Shown: piece after piece, positions 43,561-57,739 of the stretch
Numbering within the stretch: the first letter of the stretch is position 1
Layout of the letters: the number at the start of each line of letters is the position of its first letter
Assembly: GCA_963969395.1 (NCBI GenBank)
Contig: OZ017797.1
Location: 34,224,001-34,288,000, forward strand
DNA from: Pseudoscleropodium purum
Taxonomy: Eukaryota > Streptophyta > Bryopsida > Hypnales > Brachytheciaceae
Direction of reading: 5' to 3'
DNA: 64,000 bases
Made by a program: the position numbers and the translations under genes
Notes under the pieces: model-generated
What the model was told of the DNA's origin: nothing
The model's input: the letters and a program-made list of their open reading frames with translations, nothing else
Databases searched by the model: none

Positions 43561-46500
43561 ACAAATCAAAAAAATTGATTGCAAAAGAAAAAATATAACT
43601 TAAAAAGCAATTAGAGGTGTCTTAACTAGGATCAATCCTTATCATGTTATCATTGCTTGCCTTCATTTTATTTTTCATTAAAAATATGAGTAATTTCTAT
43701 TGCAAAGGGCAAATAGTACAAGAACCTAAATTCTTGAAGATCATATCTTTAATGGAAATTCTTACATCTTCAAAAATAATTAAAAAAATTTTAGGTTCAT
43801 AAAATATTTTATCAATTTTTACATTTATAAATATAAATTTTACATTTATAAAAATAATTAAAAAAAAAACACTAAGCTTAGAACCGAGAGCCATTCAACA
43901 ATGAAAGAACCATCATATCCAACAAAGGTACACATTAGAGGATTTCTAGGCTTAAAGAGGGCCACTTCAAGTAGGTGTGTCGGGAACTACCCTCCCCTGC
44001 AGTTTCAAGGAATGGCAAGTCAATCACTTAACTAAAGCGAGTCGTGCCAATTATGTGGTTGCTACTATTAAACACATCTTCAAATTCTTGCAGATGAAAT
44101 GATATTTCGATTGAAGCTCTAGTTTTTTTACTTCTATTAGATATATGTTGAGCTTCTAATTCTTCATTCTACAGTTGAAGTAATTTCTTACAATAATTTT
44201 GTATTTGTGAAGTAGTATGAAGGAAATATTCAAATAGTTTGCCTTCTAGGTGAATTTAAAGTGAATTTTCTTCAAAGATAAAGAGATAGTTGTAGGTTAA
44301 ATAAATGTTCAATTATTGATGTTGTAGCTTTGGGAGCGAGTTAGAGGCTGACCCCATTTGTTTGTGTAGTTAGAATGGAGATAAGGTGAGGAAAAGGTAG
44401 ACAAAAAAGTGGACACTATTTATCTTCTCTCATTGTGAGTTTGAGAAGAACCCAAATGTTTGAAGGTCCATTGTGTTGTAAGTTTAAAGAATTTTGAAAT
44501 GAAATTTGTAAGAATTGTGTATCATGGTGTGCAATTTTTAAATTAATTTTATTTGCTTGATTTGGAGTTGTGAATCAAAAGTTGTGCTTATTTGAAAGGA
44601 AGGAGGTTTGTTACCTTTGAAATTAAAACGTAGAGACTTCAACCAGCCATAAAAGATGAACAAGTTCTTGGTTTGCAATGAGATTTGGAAAGAGTTTAGA
44701 AAATTGTGTTAACTTTTCATAAAAATATCACTCATTATATTTGAAATTTGTATAAATGAGTTGTAAGTGTGAAAGTAAAGGAGGGTTTATTGCTCTTCTT
44801 TTCTCAATGTTGAAACTTTGGATGGCCATAGAAGTTAAATAGAGTTTTAAAATTACTTGAAATTTGAAGAAGTAGAAGTTTGTGTTAACTTTCCAAAAAA
44901 CTATCATTCACCTTATTTGGAGTTGTAGAACAATGACGGCACTCGTCCAAAGTTCAACTTGAGAATTAGAGGTTGAAGTTGAAGATTGAAGGAAGTTTTG
45001 AAGACTTGTGTGTGTGTGTGTGTGTGTGGCTTGTAGCTTAGTAAAATTTGTTGTTGCGGGCGGCTTGGATTACACCAACACTAGCTTCATTTTGTATTGT
45101 AGGTGACGAAGTAGCGTTAATTGCCCACATAGTCGAGACTGGGTGACGAAATGAGATTAATGGCCTACATAGTCAAGACTTACTTGTTCTCATGATGAAG
45201 CTTCATTCTTCAAGCTGGTCACCAAGAATTTAAAAGTTTAGGAATTAATTTTTCAAACGGTTTAGCTTGTGGTTTGGCCATCTCATTTTATTTGTTCGAA
45301 GCTGTGAGATTTTATCACATACTTTAAACTTTACATCCATTTAAAGTCAGTCAATATAGGATAAGTCAATGAGTAGTAGTTTGACAACGGTTTAGAAGAT
45401 TTAACGTTCAAATTTGAAGTAGGGTGAATCTACGAGTAACAAGTTTATTTTTTTTTAATCATCTTATGACTTCCTTCATTCCCAAGTCATTTTTGGTCGC
45501 AATCAAAATCTCTATGATTTTCCAAGGCAAATGCTCTCAATACGACAACGTCATTAGGCCACACAATGGGATTAATGTAGCAGGAACCTAGAGTACTGTT
45601 GTTGAAGGCATTGGTAATGGGGATGCTAATTATACTAGGGTTTTTAATTCCAACTTCATACGGTAGATGCCGATCAGTAAAGAGTCAACTTTTGTCTTTC
45701 TCGTGCTTTCTATATAGTGGAGCTTTATTTAGATTGGCTAAGTTCCATCGTTAGCCCATTTGTTCTTTAGGTTTGGCAAAAACTAATATTCTAGTGACAT
45801 TCAATCTAGCTTTACAGAAGATCTAGTTATCAGAAGAGTTTTGAATTTTTTGTCAATCCTCCATTACTCTTGTTTTTAAAGGTGGTCTAATTGGATCTCA
45901 TTGCAATTGTTTACATTCTTTTTGCATAATTTTAGATTGAATAGAGCATGCAAATGAGGCTTTGAATGTACTTTCAGGAAAAACATGGAATACAACATGA
46001 TGTTGTTCTTTTTGATAAAAAATTTGTTAACTTATCACTTTAGATGAGGATCTTCAAGTATTTAGTGGAGGTGCACCAAAAATTTCAAACTTTGGTTAAT
46101 GAAATAGGCCCTTGAAGAGAAATTGCCCTACTTACAACCTCAATTTCATTGCCTGTGATAAGGTATTTGAGCATAAAAGAATACATCAAAAATCAAAATC
46201 AACGAGTAGTTTTTTTTGAAGTGTCGACATTTGATCTAGTTTTGTTGTCCTTTTTATGGTTGGATCTACTTAAGTGCTGTTTGATTTACCTCCAATTTTT
46301 TTGCAAACTAAACACCTACACGTACACATCTTCGAAGATTAGAAATTTAATGTCACTTTGGGATTAATTTGTAGCTAGAGTTCCGTGCATTCATTATATA
46401 TACCCCACTTACTGATCTAGTCGATTTAAGTTCACATCATTAGCTAATCAATTGTAACTATCAATTAAGTCATTAAATTTAAGTTGGTCAATTTTAGTTC

Positions 46501-48224
46501 ACATTATTAGCAAGACAAATTATTCTTCACTTTATTTGAACACATTGTCAAACATTTAATATCAATCTCTTTTACTTTCTCTAATACCTACTAGATGAAT
46601 TTTGTGAATGAGGTCTCCAAAGAAGGAAAAGTAATAATCTTGAAGGCTATTGAATGTTATGAGGTGTAAAGTATGGAAGCTCACTTTTTATTTTGAGGCA
46701 TGGCTTTTTTATTTCCACATGGCACTAATTCCGGTGCAAGGCAATAACTGTGGCCTTAATTTCCTTTCAGTTTGCCTTTTTGAACATTTAAGATTTTGTT
46801 GAGAGCCTTTGCTACTTAGGGCCCCTGATTTTCATTGTATCTTTAAATTTCTCAATTGTGGAGCCCTTGTTATTGTTTGTAGGCATTTGTCAAGAGGCAT
46901 TTGTCAGGATTTGTCAAAGCCTTAAGAGTAGATTGAAGGAAAGAATCCAATATTAAAAGGTTGCATAAAACTTTGAAGCATGTATATAAGATTGTGATTT
47001 ATTTTTTTGTCTCATATTTAGAATTTTTCATGTTTTTTAGGAGTGTTGATTTCTTATGGTAAAATAGGTATATATCATTGTATTCACCATTCAGATTTTT
47101 GATCAAAATTGATTTGAAAAAAGAATTCATTCATGAAAAAAATGCAAGTGTTCACTAGTTTTGCCAAACCTATGTCTACAATGATGTTGTTTTCATTATG
47201 TTCTACAAGTTCAATCACTTTCAAATTTCTAGGGCATATTCCTAATTTATTAAAAAAAAAACCTAATGCAAGGAAAAACCATCAAAATGGAATTCTATAC
47301 ATATAAAATTTAGCAATCTAAATATAGCTGCCCAGAATTCTAGTAGTGGAAAAAAGAAATCCAAACTTTGAACTAGTGGATCTCATTCAATTCAAAGAAT
47401 TTGCAACTAAAATTTTGTAAGTAGCTAAATAGTGAAGATAAGTCAAGATCTTATGGTTGAAAAGTAAAAAAAATTATCATTTATTGGCCGCTACTCACAT
47501 TCCACAAACACCTCTTTTTGACTACTTTCTTCAAAACCACTCCCCAAACCTTTAGAGGTTAAAGATTGATGTGCCACCAAATTGAAAAGATTATGCAAAG
47601 ATCCATCTATCTCCACAATAGGAAGGAGGGAGGAAGGGATTCTTTCTACATGTTTTTTTAATTTTTTATCTATGGTTTTGTTTCTTTTTGAAAAATGTCC
47701 ATGATTCATTTACACATAAAGTTCTTCTACCCATTTAATAGAGTATAAGCTAGAATAGACATCAATTATTTAGTTAAAATTATAACTCTGACATCAAAAT
47801 CTAGAAAATAAAACAAAACAACCTCATATAATGTATAGATGTTTGTAGCAAATTATCCACAACATATTCCTTTAAAACTAAGTTGATTCAAGGAACAAAC
47901 AATAAAACCTTCCCACACAAAAAAAATTCAAAAAAAATTCCTAGTAACTTCTATGTGCCTTCAAAGTTGGAGTGACACTACTATTTTGTGCCTTGGGCAT
48001 TTAGGATTTAATCTTCATGTGTGAATTTCACCAAATTTATACTACTCTATTTCTTTTCTTGAGTATGGCTTCTAATATCTTGCCTTCTCTTCTCATGTTG
48101 TAAGATGTTATTGCCTTATAAAAGCCAATAGGATTGTTTAAATTTCCAAGGATTTGGAAAAAAGTTGGAAAGTTCAACTCAAAATAATAATTTAATGATG
48201 ATTTTTAAAAAAAAATGAATAACT
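43561..48224. other. AT-rich stretch, no gene
   Basis: No recognisable gene or element. A (TG)n tract of about 25 bases lies at 45005-45029. A CTAGTAGTGG motif at 47341 resembles a CACTA right tip, but no partner was found. Confidence 0.4.
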
Positions 48225-48961
48225 GGATGATTGCAAGAAACACTTGTCCTTTTTTTGTGTCCCCTCGGTTTCCTTGGAGATGTTTTTCGTCATAACTTTT
48301 GTGGTTTAAGTTTCTTTTAGCTAAAATTTGGAAAAAAGGTGCATGTTGTTGATCTAGACATTCAATAATTTTTTCAATTTAAAAAAAAATAATTTATTAA
48401 TTTTAAGGTGACCTCAATTCAGTCAATTGGGTGTCTACTTTGGTTGTTTTGGAGGTTCTTAGCCCTATTTGAAGACCAAAAATGCAATTCTGGAGCTAAG
48501 GCTTTTCTGTGTAGTAGGTGGGCTAACATTCTAAAGATATTTGATGAGATTTTTGGCAAAGAACTAGGTGTAACGGTTGCACATGGATTGAAAGTGGACA
48601 CTGTTTGTAGAAGCACTATGAAGAGGGGAAAATTTTTTATGATGATTTTTTGGTTTATATGGGACTAGAGAAAAGATTAGAAATTTTTTTTTCCTTTCAA
48701 TTTTTTGAATATTTTTACTATTTTCTAAAAATCAAATTCAAAAGCATCTAATTTCTTGCATTTTTTTAAGCTTCTTTTGTTGTGCATAACTTTTAAAAAT
48801 AAATTTTTCTAAGTCTGAATTTTTTCGAAAATACTATTATGAATGCTTTACAAATTATCCATATTTTATTATATTTAAAAAAAAGTTATTCCAAATGTCA
48901 CAGTATTGCAAAAATAAGGCTATTTTGAGCCAAAAAAGACAAGTGTTTCTTGCAATCACCC
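48225..48961. mobile_element. 737-bp inverted-repeat element, superfamily unclear
   Basis: Left end GGATGATTGCAAGAAACACT then TGTCCTTTTTTTG; right end, reverse-complemented, GGGTGATTGCAAGAAACACT then TGTCTTTTTTGG. That gives about 30 bases of inverted repeat. No clear target duplication was found by eye. The 86-codon frame inside (48408-48668) has no recognisable domain. Confidence 0.6.
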
Positions 48962-51467
48962 AATTATAACAATTATAATCATTTACTAAAAATTATATTA
49001 TTCATATTTAAAATAATTTTTCAAGAATCATATTTCGAATTGAAATAGTTAGTGAATAATTCATTTTTGTAGAAAATTAAATATTTTACAATGTTCAAAG
49101 TATCAAACAAAAAAGTCATTTTCATCTTTTTGATTTCCTAATTGTGAGCAAAAATACCATAGGAGTTATTCACCCCTAAAGATCTAAAGATTGTGTTTTA
49201 CTAAAATAGTCTAAAATTGTCATTTCTAAAGGAAAAAGTAACAATGAAAAAAATCTATATTTTTGGATATTCTACCACAAGATTTTATATTGAACTTGTA
49301 TAAGATTTTATAGAAAATTCTTTAGAAACTTTGACCATGTAGGCTATTGAATATTAGTGTTCAAAGTTGAAAAAATAAAAAATTGTACCTTGCTATGTTA
49401 GGTTTTTAGACTTTGAATCCTCTTACATTAAAATTTTTGCACTACAAAGTTTTGAGGTTTAAATCTTTATGGTTTATAATTGAATTAAAAATAAATAAAT
49501 ATGAATAAATAAAAGAATCAAATTAATTATCATTCACTATGAAATTGTTAAATAAAAAAGTATACAAAATAGAAGGAAATTTTCACATGATTAATCTAAA
49601 AGGAATGAGTCATTACTTTTCATGTACATGTAAATATATTTTTTGGAGAATAAAGAAATTAAAGTTTTAATTTTGGATTTTTTTCAAGATTTTGGGTGCT
49701 TGTACAGTTGTACTTGAGCATTTTGTATGAAGGAGGGTATCATTTTTTTCTATGCAACAATTGAAATAAATATATAATATTCCTAGAAAGCTAGTACATT
49801 CTCTTAAATATTTTTTAAAAATGCTTCAAAATGTCATAATAAAATTTGGCATCATAGGAACTTCCCCAAGATCTTAAAAAATTCATTCAAAGACTTTGAA
49901 TCTTCACAAATTAAGATAAAATGACCTATTTTGCCCACCATTCTATTTTAGCCATAACAAAAAGTAACAACTTATTGTAGTCGTATTCCAAAACCAACCT
50001 TAAGAGATCATTGCCTAATTGTATGTTTTTGTACTTGAGGGACTTTAAAAACAACATTAGAAAATGAATAGGGCCTCAAAAGGGTTGCTAGATCTTGACT
50101 AGAATCTCAAGTGCCATGTTAGATTTTTATTTTATTTGTTTGTTAATTCTAAAAATATATCATTTTTTCATTTGTACTTTTTGTATTATTAGTTCATAGT
50201 TTGGCATCCCTCTTGAAGGCCTATTTTTTTTTCTATTCACTAAGATTGACACTTTGAAACTTGGATACTTCATTGTACCTTGTAATATATATATATATGC
50301 ATCTAAACTTTTTATTTTGGGGGTTGTTTAGCTATTATTTTACAATAGATATGCCCCTATTTTTTTCTAGTTCTACTTTTCACCTATTTTCCTATATCTA
50401 AAGGGAGTGAAAAATGAAATTTGAGGCATTTATACATGGTTTTTAGGGGTGATTAGTACAACATGTACACTCTAACTAATATTAAACACAATCTATACAA
50501 ATAATACATATATAGATTTTATATATCAAACAATTCATACAAATGAATCATATATGTACAATAGAAGAAAAACCTACAATAATCAAAAACCCTACAAGTA
50601 GTATTATATTGGCTAAACAATGTATCTTTGAAAAACGATTGCTATAGATTTGAATTGGAGCAAACAAATTGATAAAAAAAACCAAAACCAAAATGTTCAT
50701 CATCAATTTGTCTAATGTAGATTAAAAATGAAAGCTTCTCATGTAAGATCTTTCCTTCGCTTTTAGACTACTCTCTATGTAGATTTACATGTTATGTATT
50801 ATAGATCATTACTATGTAATGTATAGTAGTTTAAATACAATACGCTTTAAGAAGTGTAGAATGTGGACTTTATTTCTTTTGAATTTTGTTTAAATTCAAT
50901 TCACAATTTGAAGGCATATAGTTGTCAAATTAGCCTACTAGTTGTCAAATTAGTTGTGATTTGTGAAGTAAGTTAATTATTTAGTGCCAATTTGGAAATG
51001 GAGCCTTAGTGAGTTAGTTGTGTATTTTCAATTGCAATGTCACATAAACCAAGATGGTAAAGGTTATAAAGTTAGAATTTCTAATCAGATTTGAATTTAG
51101 GTACTTGTTTAGGTTGGTCTTTGTCATCCACTCTTGAAAGAATCCAATGCATATCTAGCTCTTAATAGGCTATTTTGTTGTAATTTCTTGTGATTAAAAT
51201 ATAAACAAAGTTAAGTTGTCTAATTGGATATATGTAATATGTGTCGTGGTTAGATTTGGAAGTTGTTTTGATGTGATCTGTGTTTTATATGCCAAATTGG
51301 ATGTTGTGATAATGTATTACATGTAGGTGAGTTAGTGTTGCCGATACATGTGTCTTTGAGTTACAATTTAGAAACTGAATTACAATGTTTCATGCATGTA
51401 CCATGTTGAAATAATTTATTAGGATTCCTTGAACTTGGCTCGTGTCAGCACTCCACAGCAGCAATTA
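48962..51467. other. AT-rich stretch; possible TTAA-element remnant
   Basis: No gene. At about 49160-49400 a CACCCCTAAAG start and later GTTCAAAGTTG block recall the TTAA elements, but the similarity is weak. (AT)n near 50288. Confidence 0.35.
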
Positions 51468-51803
51468 GCTTGTTTACACTCCCTGCCAGCAGGTGCAGGG
51501 AGTCCCAAATCAGGTTAGCGTTAAAAGAGCGAAACATGTGGCGCACAAGCAACACTCCATTTCGTGACAGTCAGTTTAGAGTGGCAGGGAACCTACGGTT
51601 TGGCAGGGAACCTACCTCCACTTGCTATAAAGGCTACAACAGGGTAATTCCTTGGGATCATATACCATTTAGTAAAGCATTTCGGGCTAAAGGAGGCTTA
51701 CCTTTTTTGCCTGCCAGCAGTAGGATGTGGGAACCACCTCCACTCCCTGCCGCAGGCAGATGCGGGCTCCCTACGCCTGTTGGCAGGGAGTGTAAACGAG
51801 CTA
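51466..51803. mobile_element. MITE with about 36-bp inverted repeats
   Basis: Element 51468-51801 with left end GCTTGTTTACACTCCCTGCC, then AGCAGGTGCAGGGAG; right end, reverse-complemented, GCTCGTTTACACTCCCTGCC, then AACAGGCGTAGGGAG. TA flanks both sides (TTA left, TAA right). The terminus resembles Tourist-like MITEs, but a TA duplication would also fit Stowaway/mariner types. Internally TGGCAGGGAACCTAC is repeated. The 123-codon frame across it is a by-product. Confidence 0.7.
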
Positions 51804-52195
51804 AGTCTCTGCCAAGCCAGCCGCCTTGCAATCTTCGGTGAACTCCTGTCCCCTCACGATCACCATCGAACTGTTGAGATCTTGTAGTTTCTTCCGGGTT
51901 AGACCTACATGCTTCAACCTTACGTAAGTCCCTCGTCCCACGCGAGCAGATACACGACGAACAACAATAAAGCTTGTGGCAAGAGAATCAGGGCATATCA
52001 GCTTAATCGTAGCATGTGATTAACAAGATGACGAGTGAGGGACAACGCCCCCCTCACTGAGCTTAAGAGAGAAACCAAATCTCAACTACCGCAACCGTCT
52101 AAGGTTCATAACTATCTATTACTAGTATTCCCCTTCTTGTTTACGTTGGTTGTCATCCGACCCCGTTGATACGACGAAGTCATAACATAATTGAA
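51804..52195. other. G+C-balanced island of unknown origin next to the MITE
   Basis: About 390 bases with composition like genic DNA (for example CCCTCGTCCCACGCGAGCAG, GGGACAACGCCCCCCTCACTG). No frame of useful length, RNA gene or terminal motif was recognised. It could be a remnant of an LTR or other element; this is a guess. Confidence 0.3.
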
Positions 52196-52219
52196 ATTGA
52201 AAAAGTTTGTCATTCTACA

Positions 52220-52984
52220 ATGATTCACAAGAATAGTTGGTCACTCTAAAAATTGCTCTCAAGAATTGAGAAATTGGAATTATGAAGTGAAATTTGGACA
52301 TGTTGTACAAAAAGGGTTCTACTTTCATATGTAATTTTACTTCAAAAAGACTTTATTTAGACAATTTATTATTTGAATGAATTTTTGATGGAAAAAAAAA
52401 CTTTTTGAAAGAAGTCAAGAAGTCCCATTTCTTTTTGTAGGAAGAATGTATATCTTGACTGGATTCACATGTTATTTGTTTTATGAATTTTGGATTTTTA
52501 TTGATTGAGATTTAATTGATTAGAATTTGAACTCAAAATTATTTTTTGTTTGTTTTTCACTCTATAAATTGAAGAATAAATATGTTTTTCAGATGTATTT
52601 AGTTATTTGATGTTATTTTGAATTTTTATTTTGTTTTTTTGTAATTTATGGAGTAATAAAATTTTGAGGTCAAATTTCCATCAATTAAATCTCAATCAAT
52701 AAAAATCCAAAATTCATGAAACTTGTAACATGTGAATTTAGTTAAGATGTACATTCTTCCTACAAAAAGAAATGGGACTTCTTGACTTCCCACAAAAAGT
52801 TTCTTTTTCCATCAAAAATTCATTCAAATAATAAACTGTCCAAATATAGTCCATTTTAATTGAAATTACATATGAAGGTAGAATCCCTTTTCTAATACAT
52901 GTCCAAATTTCACTTTATAATTCCAATTTCTCAATTTTTGAGAGTGATTATTAGGGTGGCCAACTACTTTTGTGAAGTCACCAT
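52220..52984. mobile_element. foldback element with arms of about 325 bp
   Basis: A large imperfect palindrome. The left arm (about 52220-52541) is the reverse complement of the right arm (about 52657-52984), with a loop of roughly 115 bases. Matching blocks include ATTTTTATTGATTGAGATTT, CCCATTTCTTTTTGTAGGAA and TTGAGAAATTGGAATTAT. No frame inside. The structure fits a foldback or long-TIR MITE; the target duplication was not resolved. Confidence 0.7.
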
Positions 52985-55900
52985 AGTTGTTGTGTTGTTG
53001 TAGTCATGTTAATTGTGATATATTGACAGATTGCATGAGAGTTTGCCTAATTGGAGACTTAATGTATGGACATAATGAGAATTAGCATAGTTTAAATGCA
53101 TATGCAAGTGGGTTATTGGAATTGTATAAATTGATTGTATTAAGATTATATATTAAGTTGTGAATGTGTGAATGATTCTCTATTCCAAGTGGGAAAACTG
53201 TAGGCATCAAATTGTCGTGTATGTGAAGAATCTTAGTCCTAATATTTGGATTGTTGTTGAGTGATTGAATTATTAGATTAGTGCAAATAGAGAGCAAATT
53301 AATTTGGAGTTATAAAGCAAATAGGAGTGTTAAAGAATTAATGGAAATTATCAAAAGTAAATTTTCCATGTAGAAATCATTGAGTGAGTGTATTCAGTAG
53401 GTGGGAGTTACAAAGATTTTACTAAACTAAGGAGTTGTAGATCAGATTACACGAATCTAAAAGAAAGGGGAATCAAATCCGAAGTTGGTGAACAATAGTG
53501 GAGAAGAATCTTATTTAAAGAAGCTATGACTGGTTGTGCTAGTATGAGAGCTTACCAAACCAATTTGAAGACAAGCTATCGCAGTGATATTGGAAAGTTA
53601 AGTTGAAATAACCTATGGTATTTGTTGAGAATAGAAGAATTCAAAGTTGACAAAAGAGAATAAAAGAGTCAATTCATAAGCTAATGTTTTATTTTCCCTT
53701 GTAGCCGTTAAAAGGGAAAAGTTGATTTTTAATTAGGCCTAGTTGGTGAGATTATCAAATTAGAATCTTTGATTGTGCTTACCGGTAGGATTAAAATTTA
53801 CTAAGTTATCCAGATTCCTATTTTTCATTCTCCTTAAAACAAATTCTATACACTACAGGTTGTTTAACTATTGGTGATTTTAAAACCTCAATCTACAAGA
53901 AGGTGATACTATAGTAATTTGAGTATTTTTTAAATTAATAGCTTCAATATTTAAAATATATCTTACAGTAGGTCTCATATTGCTTTTAAAGTAACCACTA
54001 GTAAAATACCTAGGCTTTAAAATTCATAGTTTATTCAAATGATTGGCCATATAATTTAAAAAATATATATAGTAAGAGAATTTGAAATAGTAGCTTGTAT
54101 TGAAATAATTTTCTTCATTTTTTTGCAAAAATTTCAAATTTTTACCAAAGATATAATTATCTTATAGCTAATAGTAGACATTTGATACCATTTGTGAATA
54201 ATAAAATAATTCAAATCTCATTCACATATAAAGGAAAAATAATATATAAATTATGAATTCTTTTTAAATTTAACAACATGGTCATGGGATGAAGGAATAA
54301 AACAAGACCTATTCAATAAAAGGTACAAATGACCTACTTATATATAAGACCATTTTACTAACAAAGACCACTCTAGCTTAAGATTTATTTATATTATCTA
54401 GTTAGTACATAATTTCCCTCCTTACAAAGGTACATAGTCTAAGAGTCATTCAAACTAACTTTTTTGAGCTTAGCATGGGACTTCAAACAAACAAAGTCAC
54501 CAAGCACATCAAATGTATAGAATAGTTGGAGTTACTTTTTTCTCCTTCTCTCTCTTTCTCTCTCTCTCTCAATTTGTCCCATTAGGGATTGTATTGGACT
54601 ATTATTATCCCGTAGATTCATTTTCAATATTTCAAATATTGAACAAATCTTAATTCTTAAAGCCTACAATTTACTTAAATACTAGTGTTTGGTACTAGCC
54701 AGAAGATTGACATAAGTAAGTCTAGAGTATTCCAATCCATATACTCCACGTTGCCATAGTAAATGGTATTATTACAAAGTTACATGCTGGTACCACATGC
54801 CATTAAAACACCATAAAACAATACTACTATCTAGGTTGATTCATACTCAATCTCGCAAGTTTAATTACTTCAATCATAACAGGATATAACAATAATCATA
54901 AGCAATTACAATTGGACATTCGTCTTACTTAATAAAGTGGCGATTCCATGCACCATGAAAATTCCAAAAGCAAAAGAGTGTCAGGTTCTCAAATGCTTAA
55001 GCATCTTAAGTAATAATATGACATTTGCTTGCTAAGCACAATGCTAATCCTCCAACATGCTATGACACTGAAGTAGTGATGCCCTTTTACTCATGGACCT
55101 TTGAATTTTGATTCTTAGCAAGAGGTTTTTTGGTTTGTCTCAAGTGGATGCAAGTGGAACAATTGCTACAATTTGCAACGCATATCTAAAGACTTACTTG
55201 ACGACAATGTGAGAATATTGCCTTGATATCAATGGTTGATAAGGGTACAAAATTACATTTTGAGAGAAGATAGCGAAAGAAGATAGTTTCCATGCTGATA
55301 TGAAAAAACTAGTTTGACTTTCCATTGCTTTCATTGTGACAAGGATAAAAACTGGAGTATTGTTGAAGACACCTTGCACACGACTAAAAATTGACTACGA
55401 GTTTGTTTTGAGGCCATAGGTATAAGTGAGGTAGCTCCTTCAACCACAACCCTAGATTGCATAGATGAATATGTTTTTGTCATTTTGGACTAAGTTCTTG
55501 AAAAAACAATCTTTCTGGCTTTTCTTCATTTTATATTTAAATAGTGTGTATTTTTGCTTTGATCACATGTGCATGTTGTTATAGCATTAATTGCCTGACT
55601 ATGATTCAAAGGCAAATGAGTAGATAATTTGCACGAAGACAACTTATAATCACCTTTGATACCATAGCTTTATCTCATGCTAAGCTTGTACTAGCCTGGT
55701 ACTATTTGTTACTACTTATTGCTCTTGATTTTAGCATTCTATGATGCACAAGCTCTCCGGCCATCATCTGGATGAGCAATATGAATCTTTCATGAAAGTG
55801 TCATGAATGCATTATTGATACTATCTTGCCTTTGATTGGGTGATCATATGAATCTCATTTTGCTAAGAATGAGAATGACATTAATCAACAGCCACCTTCT

Positions 55901-57511
55901 TATTTAAATAAGTCTCAAATGTTGAGAAATGAAACAATATGCATGGCCAATATGATTTTGATTTGACAGATGGCTAGTCTTGCTATACAAAAAGCATGAA
56001 TATGATATTGAATGGCTTGATAGAAATAGAAAACACTGAACAATGGGGTGTATTGTATGAAACTTCTCTCTTGATTTACATTTGTAAATAAGACAAGAAA
56101 ATGTAAAAAAATTGAACACTCTTTTTTTTTATAAAGGGGACAAACCATTTTTTATTCTTCGCCATTTCTAGCTTCATTGCAAGTGTTACTGTCCTCACTA
56201 AGCAAAGATTTGACAGTTTGATACATGGCCACAATAAATGACAAATTCTTCAAGTCCTTCCATATATTTTCAAGCCCTCCATAATATAGTATTACAAATA
56301 AATTTTCCAAATCAAAATTTGATTACCTTCATATTAATTATGGCTTATATTCTCCAACCTACTATTTATGAGACGCATTTGGTGGGTCAAGAAGTCTCCA
56401 ATAAAAGCTAGCATAATAGCCTAGCAATGCTACTTGCATGGTCACAATAGCAAGGTAGATGGTGTTGTAGCTATTGATGTTGTGACTACTTTGTTAGCAA
56501 CCTTACCCAATGCAAAGCCACTTTTAAAAACTAGAAATCTATTTCAAGCCTACACATGCAAGAGTTTGATGTGAGGAGAAATGAAATTACTTTTATATAG
56601 CATTGGCATTACTCAATGATTCCTTCCTATATAAAACACATTGACACTATCAATAATAAAAGACATTTGTAGCCTACTATTGTGGGCTTTCAAAGAGTCT
56701 TTTCTATACCAACTTGAGGAAAGATAATGACTCCCAAAATGTGTAGAGTTGAATAACAAATCCATTGGGATCCAAATTTAGTTCAAAAATAATAGTCCGT
56801 CTTCCGAATATCATTGTATTCAACTTTATTGGTTTCGTTGAAAAGACCTAAGTGAGCTTCTTGAGTAAAACCACCACTGACGCAATAATTGGAATGCTGC
56901 AAAGTTTGTTATTGGCAAAATTCTTTATTGGGTTGACTTTTACAATTGTTTTACCTTCCTATAACTACCATAGAATTCTCTATTTTAGTATGCGCTCTTG
57001 ATAGAAATTATGCTTGAAAAAGGATTTTTTAACCTTAGAAGAATGAGGCCTTTTATCAAAATAGTCACGAAAAATGATTAGACTTGAAGATGCATAGGTG
57101 CATTCTTTGTTTCTACTATTTCTTTTAAAGTCATTTTCATTTGCAACTTCTGGGGTGCTCATGCATTTCAAAGGTTAAAGTTCACTTTGGGATGATGTTT
57201 GGTCAAAGGGAAAGGCAAAAGGGTCACAATTATTCTTACTTTCTTTACAATGCTCAACCCCACATTGGTGCCAAGTTGCTATTTCAATTTGTGATTGAGG
57301 ATGTTCCAAAGATGGAAGACAAAAAATTACACTCTTCAAAATGTAAATGTGAAATCATGGATTAGGTAATGTAAAAGAAAAACTTCATTATGAGAAATAA
57401 TGAGCTAAACATCAAGAGAAGCAAGGGTTGTTATTTCTCATAATGAGGCTTTTTTTGCATTATTAGACATGACCTCAATATTAAATGGTTGAATCTTGGT
57501 CAATCTACTCA
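52985..57511. other. AT-rich stretch, no gene
   Basis: Only short unassigned frames. A (TC)n tract lies at about 54543-54570. Confidence 0.4.
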
Positions 57512-57739
57512 ATCAAGGGCAGGGTTGACAGGACGTCCGGACGCGTCCGCTGACATTCGCATCTTGGCGGACGCAATGTCCGCCTATCCGTCCGATTACG
57601 GCCGTCCGATCGACGTGCGGACTGATATGGTCCGCACGATTTAGGCGTCCGCCCCGTCCGTGCGTCTGGATGTCCGGACGTCCGGAAAACGGACGTTATT
57701 TTGGGGCGGACGTTGAAATTCGTCAACCTTGATCAAGGG
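57512..57739. mobile_element. G+C-rich hAT-type MITE, second complete copy
   Basis: A 212-bp element (57520-57731) starting CAGGGTTGAC and ending GTCAACCTTG, flanked by the exact 8-bp repeat ATCAAGGG (57512-57519 and 57732-57739). It carries the GGCCGTCCGATCGACGTGCG core and the GGACGTTATTTTGGGGCGGA tip in the orientation opposite to the copy at 24228. Confidence 0.85.

Noticed and set aside
47341..47350. CTAGTAGTGG as a third CACTA terminus
   Set aside because: No matching CACTACTAG partner with a shared triplet was found within reach.
51470..51841. 123-codon frame as a gene
   Set aside because: It covers the MITE from tip to tip, including both inverted repeats, and has no recognisable domain.
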